From the NCBI GenBank assembly GCA_037013495.1, contig CM072806.1, positions 28,150,001 through 28,214,000 of the forward strand: DNA of 64,000 nt. The letters are read 5' to 3'. Below, one piece after another: positions 54,925-64,000 of this stretch (its first letter is position 1; each line of letters opens with the position of its first letter). Below the pieces are notes generated by a model, which was given only the letters and a program-made list of their open reading frames with translations, was not told where the DNA came from and searched no databases. Position numbers and translations under genes: made by a program. Origin of the DNA: Hippophae tibetana. Its lineage: Eukaryota > Streptophyta > Magnoliopsida > Rosales > Elaeagnaceae.

Positions 54925-57900
54925 TTTTCTGTTATTTCACGTGTAACTATGGTTAAAATTTGAATAGCTACGTGGCCAATTTCTAACCACATAAAGAATA
55001 AACAATTGTTTGCCTTAGAGACACACACCAAAGAATAGAAGCAACGCAAAGCTAAAGGAACAATTTTCTTTGATGAAAAATAGTGTTGTGTGTGTGAGAG
55101 AGTGGAGAGAATGTTTTAGAAAAATATTTGGGATATTTTTCTAAAAAGGGAGTGACAAAATAGTGAGTTTGAAAAACACTTGTGTGTCGATATTTTGGAT
55201 TTATCTCAATTTGTTGTATTGCCTCTCATTTTGTACCCATTAAATTTATTAGTGGAAGAAATATTTTTCGGAGTTTGTCTTGTGGAAGTAGCTCAAACTA
55301 AAAGGTGAAGAATCACGTTAAATTGTCGGTGTCATTATTTTACTCTATTGAATTTATTTTATTTTTACCCACTATGCTACTCTCACATGAAAAGTTGCCT
55401 AAAACTTTTTGGGGTGGAGTCATACTCACAGTTGCACACATGTTGAATCTTTCACCCTAAACTCCTCTCAAGATGAATGTTTTAGATAAAGTGTGGTCAA
55501 GAAAGAATGTTTACTGTGATCATCTGCAGGTGTTTGGCTACAAAGCATTTGTTCATATATCCCCAAGAATGAGAGATGCAAACTTGATGCCAAGACAAGA
55601 CAATGTATTTTTATTGGCTATGGTCAAGATCAATTTGGCTATAGATTTTATGATCCGATTGCAAAGAGACTTGTCAGGAGCCATGATGTTGTATTTGTTG
55701 AAGATGAGACCATTGAATATATTGTCAAAATGAAGAAGGATGTGCCTAATTCCAATGGTGACTCATTAGATTTGGAATTAATTCCTCCAACATCAATGCC
55801 AAGACAAGTTGGATATGAAGACTAGGTTTATCCACCCGATGAAGATGATGCTCCCATAGAAATTAGTTCTGAAGATGACCAAGATGATGATGTTCATTAT
55901 CCAGCACCAACACCTTCGGCTTCTCCTCTTCCACTGAGAAGAAGCGGTAGACTAAGATGACCATCTACCGCAAATCCTCTATATGAGTATGTAACTTTCA
56001 CTAATGAGGGAGAACCTAGAGTTATGAAGAAGCCATAGATGATGAATACAAACAAAAATGGATTAAAGCCATGCAAGATGAGATGAAATCCTTGCATAAG
56101 AACAAAGTTTTTGAGCTGATGAAGCTACTCAAAGGAAAAAGGGCTTTAAAAAATAAATCGGTATTCAGGATTAAGCATGATGAACACAATTCCAGTTTGC
56201 GATACAAATCCAGACTGGTTGTCAAGGAATTTAGCCAAAGAAGAGAAGTCGACTTTGACAAGATTTTCTCACCAATTATGAAAATGACATCTATCTGTAC
56301 TATGTTAGGGTTAGCACCAAGTCTTAATCTGGTGGTTGAACAAATAGATGTCAAAACTACCTTTCTACATATTGACTTGGAAGAATAGATATACATGGAG
56401 TAGCCAGAGGGTTTCAAGCCAAAAGGGAAAAGAGGATTATGTTTACAAATTGAAGAAAGCCTCTACGGTTTAAAACAGGCACCGAGACAATGGTACAAGA
56501 AGTTTGAGTCTGTTATGGGATAACAAAGCTACAAAAAGGCTACTTCAGACCATTGTGTTTTTGTGAAAAAAATTCTCTAATGATGATTTCATTATTCTTT
56601 TGCTCTATGTGGATGTTATGTTGATTTTTGGCAGGAATATTTCCAAAATCAACAACTTGAAAAAGCAGTTGAGTAAGTCTTTTGTCATGACAAAATTGAG
56701 GCCAATAAAGAATATTCTTGGCATAAGTATTATAAGAGATAGAGGCACCAATAAATTATAGTTGTCACAAGAGAAGTACATTGAGAAAGTACTTCAGATA
56801 TTTCATATGGATAAGGCTAAAGTGATTAGTGTCCTCTTGCTAATCACTTGAAGCTAAATTCTAAGTAGATCCCTTCTATAGACAATAAGAAGAAAGAGAT
56901 GGAAAAAGTACCATATGCTTCTGCAGTTGGAAGTCTGATGTATACCATGGTTTGTACATGACCAGATATCGCTCATAAAGTTAGAGTTATGAGTAGAGTT
57001 CTTTCAAATTTTGGAAAGAAATATTGAGCTACAGTGAAATGGATTTTCAGATATACTTGAGGTTCTTCTAAAATAAGCCTATGTTTTGGAAATGACAAAC
57101 CTATATTAGTTAGATACACACATGTAGATGTGGCCTATGATGTGGATTCCAAAAAATCCACTTCAGGTTACTTAATTACATTTGTAGTGGGAGTTGTGTC
57201 ATGGCATTCAAAGTTACAAAAATGTATTGCACTGTCCACCATAGAAGTATAATTTATAGTAGTAACGGAACCATGTAAAGAATTACTATAGATGAAAACG
57301 TTCTTGAAAGAACTTAGGTTACAGCAAGACAATTACCAATTATTTTGTGATAGTCAGAGTGTTATCCACATTGGAAAGAATGTCTCATTTCATTCGAGAT
57401 CAAAACATATTGATGTGAGATCTCTAGATTAGGGATGTAATGGGGAAGAAGTTATTATAGCTTGAGAAGATCCATATAGAGGAACATGGATCAGAAATGT
57501 TGAAGAAAATTCTTCCAATACAGAATTTTGAATACTATCGTTTAGCTATTGGATTGGTAAAGCCCTCTATGTAGTTGGGAGGGGGATATTTATAGATCTT
57601 TCCCACATGGAAAGGGAAGAAATTTTTTTTATGTGCAACCACATGTGATAAATCCAACAAATAAAAAACTATTTTCGTGCCTAAAATTTGGCCAATTACG
57701 TGGCCAATTTCTAGCCACATAAGGGATAGACAATGTTTTTGCCTTAGAGAGACACTAAAGAAGAAAAGAAAAGGCAAAGTCAAATGAACAATTTCCTTTG
57801 ATGAAAAATAGTGTTGTGTGTATGAGAGAGTAGGAGAAAATATTTTAGAAAAATATTTAGGATAATTTTCTAAAAAGGGAGTGACAAAATAGTAAGTTTG

Positions 57901-58126
57901 GGAAATACTTGTATGTTACTATTTTGGATTTATCTCAATTTGTTGTATTGCCTCTCAATTTTTTGTATTGCCTTTCATTTTGTACTCATTAATTTTATTA
58001 GTGTAAGAAATATTTTTCAGATTTTTTCTCATGGACGTAACCCAAATAAAAGATGAACCATGTTAAATTATTGGTGTCATTATTTTATTCTATTAAATAT
58101 ATTTTATTTTTACCCGTTATGCCCTA
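54925..58126 (+). mobile_element. Tork-like copia element, internally deleted
   Basis: Two similar LTR segments (54925-55376 and about 57589-58126) share blocks such as GATGAAAAATAGTGTTGTGT and TTTGGATTTATCTCAATTTG. The 5' LTR is joined directly to integrase C-terminal sequence, so gag, protease and most of integrase are gone. Polypurine tract TGGGAGGGGGA at 57577-57587 precedes the 3' LTR. The element sits inside LINE endonuclease sequence. Confidence 0.8.
55377..57545 (+). pseudogene. Copia pol remnant: integrase end, RT, RNase H
   Basis: Text begins LSHEKLPKTFWG and VILTVAHMLNLSP, then DHLQVFGYKAFVHISPRMRD (55530-55590), an acidic hinge, RT text MQDEMKSLHKNKVFELMKLL (56071) with VFRIKHDEHNSSLRYKSRLV and VEQIDVKTTFLHIDLEE (ending 56388), YGLKQAPRQWYKKF near 56465, LYVDV near 56605 (degraded YVDD), and RNase H text to 57545. 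Several frame changes and stops. The catalytic Asp pair of YVDD is altered. Confidence 0.8.
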
Positions 58127-58300
58127 ACACCCCAAGATGATCCTCATAACTTGTAATTTCATTAAGATCTCAAAATATTATCCAAGGTACAACACAATTC
58201 TCAACTAGCCTTCCCAGAAAATCCCAAGAACGACCACGATCAACCTTCTTGGGGTTACATATAAGCTTGTTACAATAGTGATAAAATAATTAGGAATGAT
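58127..58300 (-). pseudogene. LINE endonuclease fragment, 5' side of the Tork-like insertion
   Basis: Minus-strand text RSWDFLGRLVENCVVPWIIF with DLNEITSYEDHLG matches a LINE endonuclease GDFNEI region. It continues at 54924, with about 60 residues missing, so the left junction of the copia insertion is deleted. Confidence 0.65.
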
Positions 58301-58329
58301 TAACATAATATCAATATGGCCCATGTTAT

Positions 58330-58622
58330 AATACCTTATAGACACATTTATGAGTGCTTAAAATCAATTAATATATTGTAATTTTATGCATGTTAAACGA
58401 TTAAATAAATTTTTATTTGTCTAGTTTTATTATTATTTTAAACAAATCTATCTTTTTGGAATCACTTGTATGTTTTCTTATTTTTCATGTATTTTAACTT
58501 CAATAAGATATAATTGATCAATACTTGAAGAATATATTTGAAAGCACTCCATTACAACTTTAAAGCTTGAAAGATAACATATGTAAAACATTATATATGT
58601 TCCAAACAATGAAAAAGGATAT
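58330..58622 (+). mobile_element. Gypsy-type LTR fragment (5' end)
   Basis: Starts TGAGTGCTTAAAATC and follows the LTR start seen at 8316 (minus) and 45387 (plus). It is interrupted at 58623 by the Athila-derived element. Confidence 0.65.
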
Positions 58623-60533
58623 TGATAACTGTATTTTATATAGTTATTTTCATTTATTTTATTAATTATAATTACTAGTTTCTTGACATTTTTAGTTAAT
58701 TTTAGTTGAATAAATTAATAATTACTGTTTATTTGTTAAGAAAGATATTTTTAAGAAAATTAAAGAATTTGAATCGAAAATGTACTTAATTGCAAATTTA
58801 TGTCCGAAAATATAATTTAAAATGAAAGAGTGTTTAATTGCAATTAATAAAAGTTAAAATATAATTTGAATTAAAATCGGGCTTAATTTTAATTATTAAA
58901 AGTTTAAAATTTAATTTAAATTAGAAAAGGGCTGAATTGTAATTAAAGAAAGTTTAAAATTTAATTTGAATTAAATTAGAGGGCTAAAATGCAATTAAAA
59001 AAAGTTTATTTTTCTACGCAGGAGAGAAGTCCACGCGCATCTATTGTCCGCGTGCCACGTGAACCGTCAAATCAGAAAAGCAACGGTGGGGATGAGCGAG
59101 TGTCATTCAAACCCGACCTACCGCGCAGGCCGGCGTGCAGGGTGGGACCCAAGTGTCTACTGCGCAAGCCATTTCCCCTATGACCCGGTCCCCTGAAGCT
59201 TCGTGCGCCCTCCTATTCCAACGAGTAATAACCCGCCACGTTCCCAAATATTATTTCATCAAATAAAAAGATGACATGTGGTATCTATTTCGTTAAGAGA
59301 AAAACACAAAAACGGCACCCGATGCCAGCATATTCTACGTACGCCATGTTTCTTCGATTGCAATAATCCTGTGTGACGCGTCTTCGTTCGCTCTCTCTTC
59401 ACAACGAATAATTTCCTACCATGTGTGCCATTATATCTTTCAACCAATCAGATGGCAACACGTGGTAGCGTGAATTGAAATGAAAAAATGCAGCGGCACA
59501 TGCTCCCCTGTTTTGCGATATTTATATTTTAAATGCATGAGTGCGTGTTTCAAGCATCTTGTCTCCCACGCAGAATTTAATATTATTTTGGATACGTTAT
59601 TTTGTCTCCCGCGTGTCTAAAAAAATGTATTTTTTAGATGTATTTTTTAGCTATAAATAGAGAATTTATTGCTAAAGAAGAAACTTTTTGTTTTTGAGTT
59701 TGGTTTTTAGGTTCGTGGTGTGGACAATGGTACACGCAGAAGCCATTTTTGGCTTCTATTGTGTTCTGCGTGTGCCAAATATTTTAAGAACAGATGAATT
59801 TTTAATTTTCTTAATGTTCTGTAACTGATATTTCTTAAGTTTTGTAATTTTAATTTTTATTTATGAAGTAATTTAATTTTTCTAGGGTTTCATTTTATCT
59901 AAATTTATTAAGCTTTAATTTAATTATTTTTGAAATATTTATAAGATTTTTAATTTGTTTATTCTATTTGTGCTTAATGCTTTTGATTATTGGAAAATTT
60001 ATCAAATGATTTATGACACTTAAATAAACTTGGAAGAGGCATTTTTGTGTATATTGCTCGTGTTACGGTAACATGTATGATGAAAGGAGAGGAACATTCT
60101 TTATTGTATCTGCAATTATTGGAGAATTTTGAATGTAATGAATATTGGTGAATTTAATTCTCATAGGAATATAGTGAATTATTTTAGCAAGGTGTGTCTA
60201 TTTGTTATCGGAAGAGACATATGGATAAAATTAGTAGTTCTCTGTTGACAAATTAAATTTACTAAAAATATATAAATTAAGAGAAAATAATATGATTTGA
60301 GTGGATTAATTTGGTTTAAAACTACAATCCTAGAGTTCTTTTATTTTTTTATAAAATTCTTTTCTTAAACTTGTTCCAATCAATGATTATTTTGGATAAA
60401 ATCAGAGTGAAATAATTTTAGTACTCAACAAACTATAGTAACAAATCTCTGTGGGAACGATACTTTACTTATCATATTATTACTTGTGATCTTGCATACT
60501 TGCACGTTTTATGTTCTCCTAAAAGAGACAACA
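58623..60533 (+). repeat. 5' LTR of the pol-less element
   Basis: 1911 bp from TGATAACTG to GAGACAACA. TATA (TATAAATA) is at 59652-59659. CACGTG boxes are at 59056 and 59459; other positions that are CACGTG in the 3' LTR read CATGTG here. It lacks about 55-60 bp present in the 3' LTR near 62650-62735. It is similar to the solo LTR at 4003-5828. Confidence 0.88.
59732..59773 (+). other. Leader hairpin of the LTR
   Basis: ACACGCAGAA (59732-59741) pairs with TTCTGCGTGT (59764-59773), with an inner AGAAGCCA/TGGCTTCT pair. It lies about 75 bp downstream of TATA, so inside the transcript. Confidence 0.75.
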
Positions 60534-60539
60534 AGTTTT

Positions 60540-60557
60540 TGGCGCCATTGCCGGGGA
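60540..60557 (+). other. Primer-binding site, tRNA-Asp type
   Basis: TGGCGCCATTGCCGGGGA differs from the complement of the plant tRNA-Asp 3' end at one base. It starts 6 bp after the LTR end. Confidence 0.88.
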
Positions 60558-60734
60558 TTTGTTTTACTATTTTCATTATTGATATTAATACCAATCAATC
60601 TGATTTTAATTCAAAAAATAAAAAAAATTATACTTATTGTTGCTTGCTTAATTTATTTTTCAATTTTATCGTAAGTTGAGATTTTGTTTGACACACAAAT
60701 CTTAACTCACAAAAAAAGAAAACAAAATTGAGAA

Positions 60735-60992
60735 GTCAAGCTGACAACTATAAATCAAGCGCTTCTTGGGAGGCAACCCATGTGTATTATTTTCTTTATT
60801 TAAGCATGTATCTATATTTCTTTATGTTGTTATTTTATTTTATTTTATTTTTCGTAGGTGCAAATTGGAGGAAATGAAGTTATTTTGGATTTTAACCATT
60901 CAAACCAAATCAGGAAGTTTCTTTAAACTCATCGCATATGTTCTTTAACGTTCACACATTGAGGACAATATGTATATTAAGTTTGGGGGTGG
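60735..60992 (+). other. Conserved post-pol motif pair (third occurrence)
   Basis: CAAGCTGACAACTATAAATC followed by AAGCGCTTCTTGGGAGGCAA lies at 60738-60777. CATTGAGGACAATATGTATA followed by TTAAGTTTGGGGGTGG lies at 60957-60992. These equal the motifs downstream of integrase in the two other Athila-like elements, although this element has no pol. Confidence 0.75.
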
Positions 60993-61435
60993 TAAAGATA
61001 TTGAACTTAATTGAAATATTTTCTGGGTATCCTTGCTTGTGAAATTTTATTTGTTTGGTTGATTGAAGATATTTTGCTTTGAATGGTGATTTATTTTTAT
61101 TTCTTCGGTTTAAATGATGCATAACTCCTTCAAAAAATTGAATATTGTCTAAGCGATGAATAATTTTTACGTATGTTTCATTTTTAAAGAATAAATATTT
61201 ATGAGCACTAGTCTTGATTTTTGAGTTGCTATGATAATTTAGAAAATGTTTATGAGAGTATGAAATTCGATTGATATTTGTGGTGTCACACTTCTTAGAA
61301 TTTGTTTGATTTTCTCTCGAGGCGAAATTATAGATAACATTTAACTAAGAAAATGATTTAGGTCATCTTTGGATCGTTTGAGCCTTTCTATCTACCTACA
61401 CATGCTTTATCTGTAGTACCCCTTTTGAGTTTCAA

Positions 61436-61436
<1 letters not shown>

Positions 61437-61467
<31 letters not shown>

Positions 61468-61470
61468 ATC
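61437..61470. repeat. AT microsatellite
   Basis: An uninterrupted (AT)n run followed by a T run, inside the pol-less element. Confidence 0.9.
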
Positions 61471-62120
61471 TCATTTCAAAAGCCTACTAAAAAAATATAT
61501 ATGTGCAGATATATCTATTTTTCTTATCTCACTAGCATGTGACAATTTTTAGTAAATATTTTAAGATGTATTGAAAAAAAAAGGATACTAAAAAAAATAG
61601 ATTCTGAAAAAAAAGGAGGATACTGAAAAAAAAATTATTGTATGTGATGTTAAATCCCAAATTGGGAAGTATTTATTGTGATAATAGATTGTATCTTGCT
61701 TCAATCCTAAAATGATGTGTTTAGGAAAAGTTTTGAGCTAAATATTATCCTTTATCCTACATTTATCTAAGCCATACATTACAAGCTTAATAAAGTCCTA
61801 TTGATTTTGTGTTTTGTGTTTGTCTACATTAGTGGAGAGAGAAATGAAAAATAAAATTATGAGCTTTGTGATTTCATTAAAAATTAATTCCGTTTTTATT
61901 TGTATAAACTTATTCGGATTACATGTGATGAAATATGAAAAGACTTCACACACACACTAAAATTAATTGTGAAAATGTAATATATTTTTAAATTGATTTT
62001 GATGCTTAGATTAAATTCTTTTATTTCTTTGAGTTATGTTATGTGAAATGACTAAAAAAATATTTTGAAAATCACTATTTTAAATGCATTTATCTTTGTT
62101 TTATTTCTTGCCTTTTGCTC

Positions 62121-62150
62121 GAAGACTAGCAAAAAAACTTAAGTTTGGGG
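62121..62150 (+). other. Polypurine tract of the pol-less element
   Basis: GAAGACTAGCAAAAAAACTT followed by AAGTTTGGGG stands directly before the 3' LTR start, the usual plant gypsy arrangement. Confidence 0.85.
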
Positions 62151-62561
62151 TGTGAAACTGTATTTTATATAATTATTTTCATCTATTTTATAAATTATAA
62201 TTGCTAGTTTGTTGACATTTTTAGTTAATTTTAGTTGAATAAATTAAAAATTATTGTTTATTTGTTAAGAAAGATATTTTTAAGAAAATTAAAGAATTTG
62301 AATCGAAAACGTACTTAATTTCAAATTTATGTCCGAAAATATAATTTAAAATAAAAGAGTTTTTAATTGCAATTAATAAAACTCTAAAATATAATTTGAA
62401 TTAAAATCGGGCTTAATTTTAATTATTAAAAGTTTAAAATTTAATTTAAATTAGAAAAGGGCTGAATTGTAATTAAAGAAAGTTTAAAATTTAATTTGAA
62501 TTAAATTAGAGGGCTAAAATGCAATTAAGAAAAATTTATTTTTTTGCGCAGGAGCGAAGTC

Positions 62562-63015
62562 CACGTGCATCTATTGTCCGCGCGCCACGTAAACCGTCAG
62601 ATCAGAAAAGCAACAGTGGGGATGAGCGAGTGTCTATCAAACCTGACCAAAGCGAATGGACACAGGTTTTCCAGTTCACGTGGCTCGGCGCACCGCATGG
62701 GGCCCACCTTCCATGCATGCTGGTGTGTAAGGTGGGACCCACGTGTCTACTGTGCAAGCCATTTCCCTTATGACCCGGTCCACTGAAGCTTCGTGCGCCC
62801 TCCTGTTCCAACGAGTAATACAATGCCACGTTCCCAAATATTATTTCATCAAATAAAAAGATGACACGTGGTATCTGTTTCGTTAAGAGAAAAACACAAA
62901 AACGGTGCACGATGCCAGCATATTCTGCATGCGCCACGTGTCCTCGATCACAATAATCCCGTGTGACGCGTCTTCGTTCACTCTCTCTTCACAGCGAATA
63001 ATTTCCTACCACGTG
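62562..63015 (+). promoter_or_regulatory. CACGTG (G-box) array in 3' LTR U3
   Basis: CACGTG occurs at 62562, 62677, 62740, 62865, 62935 and 63010, 230-680 bp upstream of TATA (63243). Flanks such as GACACGTGG and CCACGTGTC fit ABA-response/G-box sites of bZIP factors. Confidence 0.7.
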
Positions 63016-63321
63016 TCCCATTATATCTTTCAGCCAATCAGATGGCAACATGTGGTAGCATGAATTGAAACGGAAAAAGCAGCAGTCCACGTTCCCCTGT
63101 TTTGCGATATTTATATTTTAAACGCATGAGTGTGTGTTTCAAGCGTCTTGTCCCCCACGCGGAATTTATTATTATTTTGGATACGTTATTTTGTCACCCG
63201 CATGTCTCAAAAAATGTATTTTTTTAGATGTATTTTTTTAGCTATAAATAGGGCATTTATTGCTAAAGAAGAGAGTTTTAGTTTTTGAGTTTGATTTTTA
63301 GATTCGTGGTCTGGACAGTGG

Positions 63322-63366
63322 TACACGCAGAAGCCATTTTTGGCTTCTGTTGTGTTCTACGTGTGC
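63322..63366 (+). other. Leader hairpin of the 3' LTR
   Basis: ACACGCAGAA faces TTCTACGTGT, with the inner AGAAGCCA/TGGCTTCT pair. The second arm has one change from the 5' LTR copy. Confidence 0.7.
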
Positions 63367-64000
63367 CAAATATTTTAAGAACATATGAATTTTTAATTTT
63401 CTTAATGTTCTGTAACTGATATTCCTTAAGTTTTGTAATTTTTATTTTTATTTATGAAATAATTTAATTTTTCTAGGGTTGCATTTTATCTAAATTTATG
63501 AAGCTTTAATTTAATTATTTTTGAAAGATTTATAAGATTTTTAATTTGTTTATTCTATTTGTGCTTAATGCTTTTGATTATTGGAAAATTTATCAAATGA
63601 TCTGTGGAACTTAAATAAACTTAGAAAAGGTATTTTTGTGTATATTGCTCGTGTTTAGGGTAACATGTATGATGAAAGGAGAGGAACATTCTTTATTGTA
63701 TGTGCAATTATTGGAAAACTTTGAACGTAATGAATCTTGGTGAATTTAATGCTCATAGGAATATAGTGAATTATTTTAGCAAGGTGTGTCTATTTGTTAT
63801 CGAAAGAGACATATGGATAAAATTAGTAGTTCTCTTTTGACAAATTAAATTTACTAAAAATATATAAATCAAGAAAAAATAATATGATTTGAGTAGATTA
63901 ATTTGGTGAAAAACTACAATCCTAGAGTTCTTTTATTTTGTTATAAAATTATTTTCTTAAACTTGTTCCAATCAACGATTATTTTGGATAAAATCAGAGT

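Larger units (their letters stand above)
58623..64000 (+). mobile_element. Pol-less Athila-derived element, running off the right edge
   Basis: Direct LTRs (58623-60533 and 62151 to beyond 64000) enclose only about 1.6 kb. The parts are a tRNA-Asp-type primer site (60540-60557), the post-pol motif pair (60735-60992), an AT microsatellite, purine-rich tracts and a polypurine tract (62121-62150). No gag, protease or pol text can be read. The size and content fit a non-autonomous LARD-like derivative of an Athila element. The right target duplication lies outside the window; the left flank is GATAT. Confidence 0.85.
62151..64000 (+). repeat. 3' LTR of the pol-less element, cut by the window edge
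   Basis: Begins TGTGAAACTGTATTTT and follows the 5' LTR to the window end. TATAAATA is at 63243-63250. It should end some 60 bp beyond the edge, by comparison with the 5' LTR. Confidence 0.85.

Noticed and set aside
58989..59183. ORFs in the LTR U3 regions, also at 62519-62937
   Set aside because: They lie in the GC-richer U3 of paired LTRs, differ by frameshifts between the two LTRs, and carry no known domain.
1..64000. Endogenous pararetrovirus sequences
   Set aside because: Every RT fragment sits next to integrase, gag, LTR or PBS sequence in copia, gypsy or LINE order. I saw no movement-protein or caulimovirid-type arrangement.
1..64000. tRNA, rRNA or snRNA genes
   Set aside because: tRNA-like matches are limited to primer-binding sites complementary to tRNA 3' ends; no cloverleaf or rRNA core was seen.

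Overview
The window is an AT-rich stretch of a flowering-plant nuclear genome, most likely a eudicot; I cannot name the species. The evidence is one intron-containing plant zinc-transporter gene set in a dense stack of plant-type transposable elements: Ty3/gypsy of Athila/Tat and Tekay type, Ty1/copia, an L1-type LINE, a CACTA transposon and MITEs. Almost every open reading frame other than the transporter is a broken piece of an element or an antisense shadow.

Layout. 1-9676: a minus-strand Athila-like gypsy element (partial 5' LTR, PBS, gag, protease, RT, RNase H, integrase) that runs off the left edge. Two later solo LTRs split it (4003-5828 and 6392-8316), each with a perfect 5-bp target duplication. 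9677-12405: a plus-strand, gag-only, copia-type element truncated at both ends. 12406-17100: a minus-strand copia pol remnant split by a third solo LTR (13500-15045). 17590-17710: a small MITE. 18000-31070: one plus-strand copia pol remnant in three pieces, interrupted by a fourth solo LTR (19213-20604) and by a gypsy-type LTR (20871-21924 plus 29783-29995). That LTR is itself split by a 7.85-kb non-autonomous copia-type element (21925-29777, minus) with two LTRs, a gag, no pol and an extra ORF. 31291-34165: a ZIP-family zinc transporter (minus, two coding exons), with two zinc-deficiency response elements upstream of its TATA box. 35780-40135: the 3' half of an Athila-like element. 40136-40920: a copia gag/protease scrap. 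40920-44032: a broken CACTA transposase gene and one CACTA terminus. 44033-45386: a Tekay-type gypsy remnant. 45387-47091: a gypsy-type LTR. 47658-51245: two Tekay-type LTRs with primer-binding sites. 51246-58300: an L1 LINE split by a Tork-like copia element. 58623 to the right edge: a pol-less Athila-derived element with paired LTRs.

How it fits together. The transporter is the only apparently functional host gene. Its promoter suggests activation under zinc deficiency through bZIP19/bZIP23-type factors. The rest records layered insertion. Five LTR insertions, four of them solo LTRs with perfect duplications and one a two-LTR element with a near-matching duplication, let the order of events be read directly. 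The LTRs carry recognisable promoter grammar: clustered CACGTG boxes, paired TGACGTCA boxes, GCC-box-like arrays or TCGATC modules, each upstream of a TATA box. Two groups are non-autonomous, and in one of them an internal region repeats the LTR promoter layout ahead of an extra ORF. I saw no wholly new system; the best candidates for follow-up are these non-autonomous elements and the regulatory content of the LTRs. All family assignments come from reading the sequence, not from database searches.
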